In this document: one piece after another, positions 1-7,895 of the stretch | Layout: every line of letters begins with the position of its first letter | How positions within the stretch are numbered: position 1 is the stretch's first letter | Origin: Competibacteraceae bacterium UBA6584 | GTDB taxonomy: Bacteria; Pseudomonadota; Gammaproteobacteria; Competibacterales; Competibacteraceae | Assembly: GCA_002433805.1 (NCBI GenBank) | Contig: DJIW01000014.1 | Location: 1-32,987 of the forward strand | Direction of reading: 5' to 3' | DNA: 32,987 nucleotides | Notes under the pieces: generated by a model | The model's input: only the letters and a program-made list of their open reading frames with translations | Databases searched by the model: none | Told to the model about the DNA's origin: nothing | Position numbers and translations under genes: made by a program

Positions 1-342
1 GCTTATGGACCTCGGTTCGTCGCCGCTCCAACCCATATACCGAGTGAATACGATTTTAATGAGCGACCCGCAGTAGTATTTGCCGTTGACCGTTTTAAGA
101 AAGCCCGCATTGTTCTGATTCCAGGGAATCTTGCTCGATGCGACTTGTTCTTTGGTGGTCAGATTACCTTCGTTAATCAGCAGCTCATAAATTCGGTGCC
201 GGTCGCTTAATTCGCTCAAGGGATCCATTTCCTGATACCAATGTCCGCGAGGTTTGGCTTCAGTCGTGACTTGATGAAAGTAGTGCCAAATCAGATCGGT
301 CGTCCAAGCTAAATCAGGCCCGTGTTTGCAGCCGCCAGCCAT
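1..342 (-). CDS. Unknown protein, 3' end cut by window edge
   Basis: An open frame runs from an ATG at 342 leftward off the window, giving at least 114 codons. The start is supported by an AAGAGGG ribosome site about 8 bases upstream and a plausible promoter further up. The visible N-terminal part begins MAGGCKHGPDLAW, has many aromatic residues (WHYFHQ, GHWYQEMD, GKYYCG) and no signal peptide or membrane segment. I recognise no family. Base composition is low for this window (28 of 60 G+C in 121-180, against about 75% in the core genes), so this may be an accessory gene. The C-terminus is not in view and its length is unknown. Confidence 0.6.
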   Translation of the reverse strand, partial: MAGGCKHGPDLAWTTDLIWHYFHQVTTEAKPRGHWYQEMDPLSELSDRHRIYELLINEGNLTTKEQVASSKIPWNQNNAGFLKTVNGKYYCGSLIKIVFTRYMGWSGDEPRSIS

Positions 343-374
343 TGTAAAACCCTCTTATATGATCACTTGAAAAA

Positions 375-403
375 GTTTTACGAATTAGCAGGATGTATGC
401 CAA
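375..403 (-). promoter_or_regulatory. Candidate sigma70 promoter for the left-edge gene
   Basis: On the minus strand a -35 box TTGGCA (398-403, 5 of 6 to consensus) is followed after 17 bases by TAAAAC (375-380, 4 of 6). Transcription would begin near 368, leaving a leader of roughly 26 bases that contains the ribosome site. Seen by eye only. Confidence 0.35.
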
Positions 404-811
404 GTTATGGCGATGAGTGGATTTAACGGTTGGCGCGGGTAACAAACCGCTTATAGGGCAAGGCCGATCTTAGTTGGAATGTCCCGGATAAGCAGCGTTC
501 CGGCTCAAGATGAAACCGTATGGGCTGAATTGACCGGTTCTAAATGGTTAAGGGCCGCTGCTAACGATTTTTTATTCAAGGGATGCCATGATGATCGAAT
601 CGTAAAGTGTGCTAGCCAATTCCCACCAATGCGGTCGTCGCTATGTTTATCGAACCACCTTTGCCCGCCGCGATCGGCGCGATCAATCCGTAGTCGGCTT
701 GAGATGTCGAACGCGGTATTGCTGTGTCCGCGCGCCGACGCTTCCGCAAGTAGCTTCATTCAGCCGTGAAGCATCCTGTCGAACGTTGGATTCCCGATTT
801 CACCCTCGCCC
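404..811. other. Stretch without a convincing gene
   Basis: Short open frames exist on both strands here (about 69 to 96 codons), but they overlap one another, lack good ribosome sites, and their translations are rich in Arg, Ser and Cys as expected of shadow frames. I see no tRNA, no repeat and no transposase motif. Composition is mixed: AT-rich toward the left gene, GC-richer to the right. A decayed gene cannot be excluded. Confidence 0.4.
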
Positions 812-840
812 TCGATAATCGGGGCGACAGGCTTTAAAAT
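812..840 (+). promoter_or_regulatory. Candidate promoter for the LpxR-like gene
   Basis: TCGATA (812-817, 4 of 6 to the -35 consensus) and TAAAAT (835-840, 5 of 6 to the -10 consensus) are separated by 17 bases. The start codon at 892 would leave a leader of about 45 bases. Weak, visual evidence. Confidence 0.3.
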
Positions 841-891
841 CACCCGCTTTTGGCGACTTGCCTGATTTGTGTTCGATCTGGAGCGCGTAAT

Positions 892-1872
892 ATGGTCAAA
901 CGATCCTTCATGGCGGCAACGCTGTTATTGTCCTCAACAGTTGCCATCGCGCAACAAACCCGCGAGGGTACGTTTACGGTGCTGATGGAAAACGATAAGT
1001 TCACCGGCACCGACCAACACTACACCAACGGGCTCCAGATCGGCTATCTCACCGCCAAGGACGACGTGCCCAACTGGTTGCGCACCGGCGCTCGCTATCT
1101 TCCGGGCGTGCAAGAATCCGCCGCGCTGCGCACCGGTTATGTCATCGGTCATAGTATTTTCACCCCTCAAGACACCGCCACCACCGCGCCGGTGCCGACC
1201 GAGCGCCCCTACGCCGGTTGGCTGTACGGCGGGTTGGCGCTGGTGGCGGAAACCGAGAATCGCCTCGACACCTGGGAACTGGACCTCGGTATCGTGGGAC
1301 CCTCGGCGCGCGGCGAGGAGGTGCAAAATGGTTTTCACAGCATCATCGGCGTGGACGAGGCGAACGGTTGGGACAACCAGCTCCACGATGAATTCGGCTA
1401 TGCGCTGATTTACGAGCGCAAGTGGCGCAACCTGTGGGAACACCGCCGTTCTGGTTTCGGAGTGGACATCACCCCTTATGTCGGCGGCAGCTTGGGCAAC
1501 GTGGGGACCTATCTGGATGTCGGCGCGACCCTGCGCATCGGCAACGATCTGCCCAACGATTTCGGCGCGCCGCGCATCCGGCCCAGCTTGCCGGGCTCGA
1601 ACTTCTTCCTGCCGCGTGACAACTTCGGCTGGTATCTGTTCGTGGGGGCGGGCGGTCGCGCGGTGGCGTATAACATCTTCCTCGACGGCAACACCGACGG
1701 CGACAGCGCCGGGGTCGACCGCAAGCCGTTGGTGGCCGACCTGCAGGCCGGTTTCGTGACCAATATCGGCTGGGCGCGACTGGCGTATACCTACGTCCTG
1801 CGCACCCGCGAGTTCGACGGCCAGGACAAACCCGACCGCTTCGGCTCGATCGGTCTGTCGGTCAAGTTTTAG
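892..1872 (+). CDS. lpxR: LpxR-type lipid A 3'-O-deacylase (DUF2219), outer membrane
   Basis: 326 aa. The family removes the 3'-acyloxyacyl chain of lipid A in the outer membrane, altering envelope charge and immune recognition. The N-terminus is a clear signal peptide (MVKRSF, a hydrophobic core, AIA-QQ near residue 20). The mature protein starts with the family signature ENDKFTGTDQHYTNG, holding the Asn-Asp pair and the TDxHYTNG turn, followed by GHSIFTP and ERPYAGWLYGG. Alternating beta-strand patterning and a C-terminal Phe (SVKF) fit an outer-membrane barrel. I chose ATG 892 over TTG 850 because GGAG lies 8 bases upstream and the signal peptide then starts correctly. Its stop overlaps the stop of the convergent channel gene by 11 bases. 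Substrate and acyl specificity are inferred from the family. Confidence 0.87.
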   Translation: MVKRSFMAATLLLSSTVAIAQQTREGTFTVLMENDKFTGTDQHYTNGLQIGYLTAKDDVPNWLRTGARYLPGVQESAALRTGYVIGHSIFTPQDTATTAPVPTERPYAGWLYGGLALVAETENRLDTWELDLGIVGPSARGEEVQNGFHSIIGVDEANGWDNQLHDEFGYALIYERKWRNLWEHRRSGFGVDITPYVGGSLGNVGTYLDVGATLRIGNDLPNDFGAPRIRPSLPGSNFFLPRDNFGWYLFVGAGGRAVAYNIFLDGNTDGDSAGVDRKPLVADLQAGFVTNIGWARLAYTYVLRTREFDGQDKPDRFGSIGLSVKF

Positions 1873-3550
1873 CCGGCGCGTCAACCCGCGCCGTTTCAGC
1901 GGGTTTGGCCTTGAATTCCCGGGCGTATTGATTCAAGCCGTCCTTGGTGCCACAGACGAACAAAACATCGTCCGGCTCCACCCGGAAGTGATCGTCGAAT
2001 TTGACGAACACGTTTTGCGCGCGTTCCACCGCGATCACGGCCGCGCCGGTGCGCTCGCGCACTTGCGCCCGCCAGGGATGCAAGCCCACCAGCGCGCCGG
2101 AGCCGACCCGGATGAACTTGAGCCGCTGTTCGACGGCGACCGCCTGTTCGCCGAGCAGGTGATAGGCGAGAATTTCGCCGGCCACCTGTCCCACCGACAG
2201 CGCGAAATCCGCGCCGGCTTGATAGAGCCGGGGCACGTTCGGCGCGCGGTTGACCCGCACGATCAACGGCACCTCCGGCGCGTAATCCCGGACCACGGCG
2301 GTGGCGAACACGCCTTCGCTGTCGTTGCTCAACGCCAGCACCACCGCGCTCGCCCCGCGCGCGTTGGCCCGCTCTAACGTCGCGTGTTCGAGCACGTTGC
2401 CGACCACGTCGACCCCCGGCACGAGCTGTTCGTCGATCACGATAGTCGTTTCGCGGGCGTCGCGCAGCATTTCCACCACCTTGCCGCCGACGGTGCCGAA
2501 GCCGGCCACCACGATGGGGCCGCTGCGGCGGATCGGCGCGGCCAGGCGCTCGACTTGGGCCAGATTGGCGTGAGCGCCGACCGCGACCAGGATCGCGCCC
2601 GGCTCGATGCGGGTGTCCGGACCTTTGACGGTGGTGAAACACCCGCCGCGCCATTGGCCGATGATGGTGACCCCGTGGCGTTCCCGCAAGTGCAAAGCGC
2701 CCAGCGGCTGGCCGGCTAGGGGGCTGTCCGGCCGCACCCGAAACTCGCCGACTTCAACCTGCGCCCCCAGCAGGTGCAACCCTTCCGCCGGCGGATTGAT
2801 CCGGGTGCTGGCCCGCGCCGCCAGCGCGCCGCCGAGGACGTGAGTCGGGGTGAACACCGCCGACGCGCCCACCTTCAGCATCGGCGGTCGGTACAGCGGA
2901 TTGTCGGCCAGCGCGTAAACCGGCCCCTCGAAACCGCGCTCGCGCACCACCAGAATGCAAGTCGCGTTGGCGTGATCGTCGGCGTTGGTGACCACCGCCC
3001 GCGCATGTTCCGCCCCCGCCAGGATTTCGGGATCTTCGTCGAGGCTGCCGAACACCACCGGATAGCCGCGATCGCGCAAGCTTCGCGCCAGCGCCATGTC
3101 TTCCTCCAGGATCACGAAACCGGTCTGCAGCCGCTGGAATTCCTCCAACAGCGAATCCAGGGCCGGACCGTAGCGGTAAAACAGCACCTGCTCCGCCATC
3201 GGCGGCAAGGCGTGCGGCAGCCGCAACTCGAACCGCTCCTCAATGTAGGGCAGCACGTAGATCGGAAACACCAGCACCAGAAAAAACATCCCCACAAACT
3301 GGGTGAAGATGACCAACAAAATCATGGCCGGGTGTTTCCAGGGCGCGTAAGCCCCGTAGCCGGTGGTGGTCAAGGTCTCGGACGCCCATTCCAGGCTGGA
3401 CCAATAGTCGATGGGCTTACCTTCCAGATAAGTCGAACCGAACATGTAAATGAACGCAAAAATGACGACGGCGGTCGGCATGCTGACCAGCAGCGCCAGC
3501 AAGCGCCACGTCGAACGCTGAAACCTCTGAGGCACGGGGCATCGCTCCAT
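1862..3550 (-). CDS. Two-TM potassium channel with tandem RCK (TrkA-N/TrkA-C) domains
   Basis: 562 aa from ATG 3550. Order: TM1 at about residues 16-40, pore helix and selectivity filter TTTGYG at 61-66, TM2 at 74-101, then two cytoplasmic RCK units. RCK1 (about 123-335) has a degraded dinucleotide loop (FYRYGPALDS in place of GxGxxG). RCK2 (about 350-470) keeps GFGTVGGKVV and the distal acidic strand end VIDEQ, followed by a TrkA-C-like domain to the end. This matches MthK/Kch-like ligand-gated K+ channels, with one RCK probably not binding nucleotide. A TTG at 3631 would add 27 residues but lies inside the palindrome between the divergent genes, so I prefer 3550, although its ribosome site is poor. 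Convergent with the LpxR-like gene. The gating ligand cannot be told from sequence. Confidence 0.85.
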   Translation of the reverse strand: MERCPVPQRFQRSTWRLLALLVSMPTAVVIFAFIYMFGSTYLEGKPIDYWSSLEWASETLTTTGYGAYAPWKHPAMILLVIFTQFVGMFFLVLVFPIYVLPYIEERFELRLPHALPPMAEQVLFYRYGPALDSLLEEFQRLQTGFVILEEDMALARSLRDRGYPVVFGSLDEDPEILAGAEHARAVVTNADDHANATCILVVRERGFEGPVYALADNPLYRPPMLKVGASAVFTPTHVLGGALAARASTRINPPAEGLHLLGAQVEVGEFRVRPDSPLAGQPLGALHLRERHGVTIIGQWRGGCFTTVKGPDTRIEPGAILVAVGAHANLAQVERLAAPIRRSGPIVVAGFGTVGGKVVEMLRDARETTIVIDEQLVPGVDVVGNVLEHATLERANARGASAVVLALSNDSEGVFATAVVRDYAPEVPLIVRVNRAPNVPRLYQAGADFALSVGQVAGEILAYHLLGEQAVAVEQRLKFIRVGSGALVGLHPWRAQVRERTGAAVIAVERAQNVFVKFDDHFRVEPDDVLFVCGTKDGLNQYAREFKAKPAETARVDAPAKT

Positions 3551-3613
3551 ACGGGCCGACGGATCGCGCGGCTCCGGTCGGCCGGGATTGGCGTGGGCAA
3601 ATTCGATATTTTG

Positions 3614-3634
3614 TTTTTGTGCAATGCACAAAAA
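3614..3634. promoter_or_regulatory. Perfect 10-bp-arm palindrome, probable operator
   Basis: Left arm TTTTTGTGCA (3614-3623), central A (3624), right arm TGCACAAAAA (3625-3634), with no mismatch. It lies between two divergent genes and overlaps the possible -35 region of the rightward promoter. This is the geometry of a site for a dimeric helix-turn-helix regulator. The TGCA-rich core faintly recalls PhaR-type sites, but I cannot assign a regulator. Confidence 0.6.
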
Positions 3635-3645
3635 TCAGTTACAAT
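3617..3645 (+). promoter_or_regulatory. Candidate promoter for the small Cys/His gene
   Basis: TTGTGC (3617-3622, 3 of 6) and TACAAT (3640-3645, 5 of 6) are spaced by 17 bases. The -35 element lies inside the palindrome, so a protein bound there would probably control transcription. Initiation near 3652 would fit the GTG start at 3674. Confidence 0.35.
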
Positions 3646-3673
3646 CTAATTTAGCCAACAATAGAACAAGATC

Positions 3674-4135
3674 GTGTACATCGTAGATGATCCCACCTTG
3701 GCGCTGATGATCCGTTTCATGGGAGATACCGAATCCCTAAATCTGTCAGACGCGGATTTTCTATTCAAGCAATTGGACGCCATCGAACAGTACGTCAGCC
3801 AATATCCCGCCGACGAACGCCAGGCGCGCGCCCTGGAATGGATTGAAACGTACGCCCGAGACTACCGCCAACGCTGGCAGCAGCAGGCGGCCGCGCGGGA
3901 AGTGGCCCGTTTGAGGTGTGCCGATTGCCCGTTGGCCGAAGGCAAGCCCGACGCGCCGTGTCCGGTGCACCGGCGCTGGTTGTCGCTGCTGCGCCGCTAT
4001 GCCGACGGTGATTTATCGGGACAGGACTATGTCCACGATGCGATGAAATTGCTCCACGCCCACAAAAAACGGCTGAAGATCAGCCGGTTATCTCCAGGCT
4101 TTTCCAAAGCGCGGACCGAATTGGCTCCCGGCTGA
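3674..4135 (+). CDS. Unknown small protein with CxxC-x10-CxxH motif
   Basis: 153 aa, soluble, no signal peptide. The start is GTG 3674; an ATG at 3707 is possible but has no ribosome site. The N-terminal half is helical and acidic (SDADFLFKQLDAIEQYV, ERQARALEWIETYARDY). Residues 82-99 carry Cys82, Cys85, Cys96 and His99 in the arrangement CxxC-x10-CxxH, a plausible zinc or iron-sulfur site, followed by a basic helical C-terminus (HAHKKRLKISR). I do not recognise the family. It is divergent from the potassium channel gene across the palindrome and ends just before a hairpin with a T run, so it is probably a single-gene transcript. Confidence 0.7.
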   Translation: MYIVDDPTLALMIRFMGDTESLNLSDADFLFKQLDAIEQYVSQYPADERQARALEWIETYARDYRQRWQQQAAAREVARLRCADCPLAEGKPDAPCPVHRRWLSLLRRYADGDLSGQDYVHDAMKLLHAHKKRLKISRLSPGFSKARTELAPG

Positions 4136-4136
4136 G

Positions 4137-4156
4137 CCGCGCGTCCGCGCGGTTTT
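4137..4156 (+). terminator. Rho-independent terminator-like hairpin
   Basis: CCGCGCG (4137-4143), a two-base gap, CGCGCGG (4146-4152), then TTTT. It starts right after the stop codon of the small Cys/His gene. The T run is short, so termination may be partial. The rest of the gap up to 4420 is GC-rich with another small hairpin (4183-4197) and no gene. Confidence 0.45.
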
Positions 4157-4420
4157 CCGCGATCCGATCCTAAGGCCAGAAGCGGCGGCTACCGCCGGAT
4201 TGCGCCGCGCCACCGTTTTGACCCTCCCTCGCGCGCCATCGCCCGACTTGACCGGTCCGGCGCGCGTTCCGATGGCGAGCGGCGCGATCCCGTGAAGTTC
4301 GGGAGCTGTTTCGCAGTAAGATGCGCGCCATACTGATGAGCGAGTTGTCCGGCGCGTTTCAACCCCCGCGCCGCCGGCGGAGTCATCGCCGCCATCCGTT
4401 ACGCCGTGGAGCCGCCTTCA

Positions 4421-7400
4421 ATGTCAGATCGCGATCACTCGCCACCCGCTATCGAGCATGCCGGCCCGATCTACTATGTCGGGATCGGGGCGTCGGCCGG
4501 CGGCCTGGAAGCGCTGGAGTCGTTTTTTTCGCAGATGACCGCCGACAGCGGCATGGCCTTCATCGTCATCCAGCATCTGTCGCCCGACTATAAGAGCATG
4601 ATGGTGGAACTGCTCTCCAAGCGGACCGCCATGCCGGTCCGGCGCGCCGAGGAAGGCATGCGCGTCGAGGCTGATTCAGTGTATCTGATCCCGCCCAAGA
4701 AAAACCTCTCGATCTTTCAAGGCAAGCTGTTGCTGCGGGAATCGGATCACAACCGCGGTCTCAACCTCCCCATCGACGTGTTTTTGCGGTCGCTGGCCGA
4801 CGATCAGGCTGAAAAAGCCATCGCGATCATTCTATCCGGCACCGGCAGCGACGGCGTGCGCGGCATTCGCGCGGTCAAGGAAGCCGGCGGGATGGTATTG
4901 GTGCAGAGCGAGGAATCGGCCCGCTTCGACGGCATGCCGCGCGCGGCGATCACCACGGGATTGGCCGATTTCATTCTGACGCCCGAGGACATGCCCCAGC
5001 GCCTGCTGTCCTTCATTCAAATTCCCCAAGACGCCAAAGCGCGGCAACTCCCGTCCCTGCGGTCCGACGAGGACGGACTGACCCGGATTTTCGCGCTGCT
5101 GCGCGAGCGCACGCGGGTCGATTTCACCCATTACAAGCCCAATACCGTGATCCGGCGGATCGAGCGACGGATGACGATGAATCAGATTCACGACCTGCGC
5201 GATTACGTGAAGTTCATGGACGGCTACGCCGGCGAAGTCATGGCGCTTTACCGGGAGCTGCTGATCGGAGTCACCAATTTTTTCCGCGACCGCGAAGTGT
5301 TCGACGAACTGGAAAGCCACCATCTGCCCCGGCTGTTCGAGCGCGTGGAAACGCGCGAGGTGCGATTCTGGGTGGCGGGCTGCTCCACCGGCGAGGAGGC
5401 TTACACGCTGGCGATGCTGGGCCGCGAAGTGCTGGAACGGCTGAGCAAGACCCTCGAAATCAAGATCTTCGCCACCGATTTGGATCACGACGCCATCTTG
5501 CGCGCCAGCAGCGGGATTTACCCCGAAAGCATCACGGCCGATTTGCCGCCCGGTTATCTGGCCAAATATTTTCACCGCCGGGAGGACCAGCACTATCAGG
5601 TCGACCGTTCCCTGCGCGAAATGGTGGTGTTCGCCCAGCACAATCTGATCAAGGACCCGCCCTTTACCAAGATCGAGCTGGTCAGCTGCCGCAACCTGCT
5701 GATTTATCTGCAGCCGGTGTTACAGCGAAAAGCCATGGAATTGATCAATTTCTCGCTGAACCCGCAGGGTTTGTTGCTGCTGGGGAGCAGCGAGACGCCG
5801 GGCGAACTGAGCGACGCCTTCGAGACCTTGCACCACAAGTTCAAAATCTACGCCTCCAAGGGCAAGCGCAATCCGACCGGCAACAGCTTGGAATTCATCT
5901 CGCCCGCCGAGCTGAGGCCCCCGCAGTCGCGCCCGCGAGTTCCAAGCAGCCCCGGTCCGCGCGATCCCCAAGAGGAGCGCCTGCTGGATCGCTTGGTGCA
6001 GGCTTTGACCGACGATTTCATCCCCTTGGCGGTGGTGGTCAACGAACAGCGGGAAGCCCTCTACATCCTGGGCGAGCCGGACGGTTACTTCCGGCTGCAG
6101 CCCGGCAAGATGCTGAACGACGTCACCAAGATCGCGGTACAGGACTTGGCGATCCCGCTGGCGACCGGCTTGCAGCGGGTGTTCGGCACCGGCCAGGAAT
6201 TAAAATATAACGGCATTCGGGTCAAGCGGCGCGACGGATCGCAAACCGTGGAAGTCCGCATCCGGTTGCTGCCCGGCAAGCGCGGCCAGGAGCTGCTGGC
6301 GGTGATCCTGATCGAGCCCGTCGCCGCGCCGCCGCCCGAGGAGGCTTCGGCCACGTTGCCGCTTTACGACGCCCATCAAGGGGCCGAGCAGCGCATCCGC
6401 GATCTGGAGCAGGAACTGCAGTTTTCGCGGGAAAACCTGCAAGCGACCATCGAGGAGCTGGAAACCTCCAACGAGGAACTGCAGGCCACCAACGAGGAAT
6501 TGCTCGCCAGCAACGAGGAACTGCAAAGCACCAACGAGGAGCTGCAATCGGTCAACGAGGAGCTGCAATCGGTCAACGAGGAGCTGCACACCGTCAACGC
6601 CGAACACCAGCGCAAGATCATGGAATTGATCGACCTGAATAACGATTTGGACAATTTGATCACCAGCACCCGGATCGCCACGCTGTTTTTGGACGAAAAT
6701 CTAGTCATCCGCCGGTTTACCCCGCCGATCAAGTCGATCTTTAAAATCCTCGACAGCGATGTCGGACGTCCGGTCAGCCATTTGTTGCACACGCTGACCG
6801 ACGCCGATCCCTACCAACTGATTCAAACGGTGATGGACGGCGGCGGCGAACAAGAGCGCGAGGTGCAAATCGAGGGCGGCTTCTGGTTTCTGATGCGAGT
6901 TTTGCCCTACCATGTCGGCGCGGAGGCCATGTCCGGGGTGGTGCTGACCTTCACCGACATCAGTTTGCTCAAAGCGACCCGCGAAGCGCTGTCGGAGCGC
7001 GACAGCCGGTTGGCCAGCTTATATCGGGCGGTGCCGGTCGGGGTGGGGCGGGTCGTCAACCGCCGGTTTCTGGAAAGCAACGATCAGTTGTGCCAGATGC
7101 TGAAATACCCTCGCGAGGCGTTGATCGGTCAAAGCTCGCGGATGCTGTATCTTTCCGAGGAGGAATTTGAATTCGTCGGCAACCATCTCTACGAGCAAAT
7201 CCGCCAGCTCGGCGTGGGGACGGTGGAAGTCCGCTGGCGTTGCGGGGATGATTCGATCATCCCGGTGCTGATCAACGGCTCGTCGTTGAATCCCGAACGG
7301 CCCGATGAAGGCACCACCGTGGCGGTGCTGGATTTATCCGCTTATAAGAAGGCGCACGCGCGCGCGCGCGAATCGGAGCGTCTGGCTCATGCCGTGCTCG

Positions 7401-7786
7401 ACGCGCTGGCGACCCACGTCGCCATCCTCGATCATAACGGCGTGATCCTGGAGGTCAACCAGGCATGGCGGCAATTTGCCGCGAACAATGCCGGTTCGCT
7501 GGCGTCTGTGGGTGAAGGAATCAATTATTTGGCGGTGTGCGACCGGGTCCAGGGCGACGAGGCCGAGGACGCCGCCACGTTCGCCGAAGGCATCCGCGCG
7601 GTGCTGCGCGGGGATTGCGAACGCTTCGTCCGGGGCTATCCTTGTCATTCACCGCAAGAACAGCGTTGGTTCATCGGACGGGTAACCCGCCTGACTGGCG
7701 AAGGCCCTTTGCGCGTGGTCGTGGCGCACGAACTCGCCAGCAGCGGACCGGCACAGCCGGACGACTCACTCAGCGAGCATCTTTAG
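4421..7786 (+). CDS. CheB-CheR-coiled coil-PAS fusion signalling protein
   Basis: 1121 aa. Residues about 15-200 are a CheB methylesterase domain without a receiver: Ser25 in GASAGG, His52 in IQHLSP and Asp144 in GTGSDG form the triad with family spacing. Residues about 215-490 are a CheR SAM methyltransferase (FFRD, AGCSTGEEAY, FATDLD, SCRNLLIY). A degenerate PAS-like stretch follows, then a coiled coil at about 655-740 containing seven EELxxxN heptads, then three PAS-like domains (about 743-850, 855-976, 985-1108). No kinase domain is present. Start ATG 4421 has GGAG 9 bases upstream; a GTG at 4406 is less likely. The hybrid kinase gene 109 bases downstream is the likely partner. No chemoreceptor or CheA gene lies in the window, so the methylated target is unknown. 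Confidence 0.9.
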   Translation: MSDRDHSPPAIEHAGPIYYVGIGASAGGLEALESFFSQMTADSGMAFIVIQHLSPDYKSMMVELLSKRTAMPVRRAEEGMRVEADSVYLIPPKKNLSIFQGKLLLRESDHNRGLNLPIDVFLRSLADDQAEKAIAIILSGTGSDGVRGIRAVKEAGGMVLVQSEESARFDGMPRAAITTGLADFILTPEDMPQRLLSFIQIPQDAKARQLPSLRSDEDGLTRIFALLRERTRVDFTHYKPNTVIRRIERRMTMNQIHDLRDYVKFMDGYAGEVMALYRELLIGVTNFFRDREVFDELESHHLPRLFERVETREVRFWVAGCSTGEEAYTLAMLGREVLERLSKTLEIKIFATDLDHDAILRASSGIYPESITADLPPGYLAKYFHRREDQHYQVDRSLREMVVFAQHNLIKDPPFTKIELVSCRNLLIYLQPVLQRKAMELINFSLNPQGLLLLGSSETPGELSDAFETLHHKFKIYASKGKRNPTGNSLEFISPAELRPPQSRPRVPSSPGPRDPQEERLLDRLVQALTDDFIPLAVVVNEQREALYILGEPDGYFRLQPGKMLNDVTKIAVQDLAIPLATGLQRVFGTGQELKYNGIRVKRRDGSQTVEVRIRLLPGKRGQELLAVILIEPVAAPPPEEASATLPLYDAHQGAEQRIRDLEQELQFSRENLQATIEELETSNEELQATNEELLASNEELQSTNEELQSVNEELQSVNEELHTVNAEHQRKIMELIDLNNDLDNLITSTRIATLFLDENLVIRRFTPPIKSIFKILDSDVGRPVSHLLHTLTDADPYQLIQTVMDGGGEQEREVQIEGGFWFLMRVLPYHVGAEAMSGVVLTFTDISLLKATREALSERDSRLASLYRAVPVGVGRVVNRRFLESNDQLCQMLKYPREALIGQSSRMLYLSEEEFEFVGNHLYEQIRQLGVGTVEVRWRCGDDSIIPVLINGSSLNPERPDEGTTVAVLDLSAYKKAHARARESERLAHAVLDALATHVAILDHNGVILEVNQAWRQFAANNAGSLASVGEGINYLAVCDRVQGDEAEDAATFAEGIRAVLRGDCERFVRGYPCHSPQEQRWFIGRVTRLTGEGPLRVVVAHELASSGPAQPDDSLSEHL
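6452..6598 (+). repeat. Seven 21-bp in-frame repeats encoding a heptad coiled coil
   Basis: Seven consecutive 21-base units each encode a heptad of pattern EELxxxN inside the CheB-CheR-PAS gene. Units five and six are identical at nucleotide level, suggesting recent slippage duplication. The repeat sets the length of the coil between the enzyme and PAS halves and may vary between strains. Confidence 0.85.
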
Positions 7787-7895
7787 CGGGCGATGCGCGG
7801 AAAAACAGGGGCGACGCGCGGCGGACCGGGAGGCGGGCTTGAGGGCCGGGCCGAGGCGCTTCCGCGATGACGTATCAAGCGGAGTACGGAGCACT

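Noticed and set aside
479..769. 96-codon plus-strand open frame left of the LpxR-like gene
   Set aside because: No ribosome site, overlaps open frames on both strands, and residue use does not look like a real protein.
934..1884. Long minus-strand open frame (316 codons) opposite the LpxR-like gene
   Set aside because: It is the mirror of a GC-rich gene with a clear signal peptide and family motifs; the antisense translation is rich in Arg, Gly, Ala and His with no domain.
3551..3631. Extended N-terminus of the K+ channel from TTG 3631
   Set aside because: The TTG lies inside the palindrome and the extra residues are not hydrophobic or conserved-looking; ATG 3550 is preferred, though not certain.
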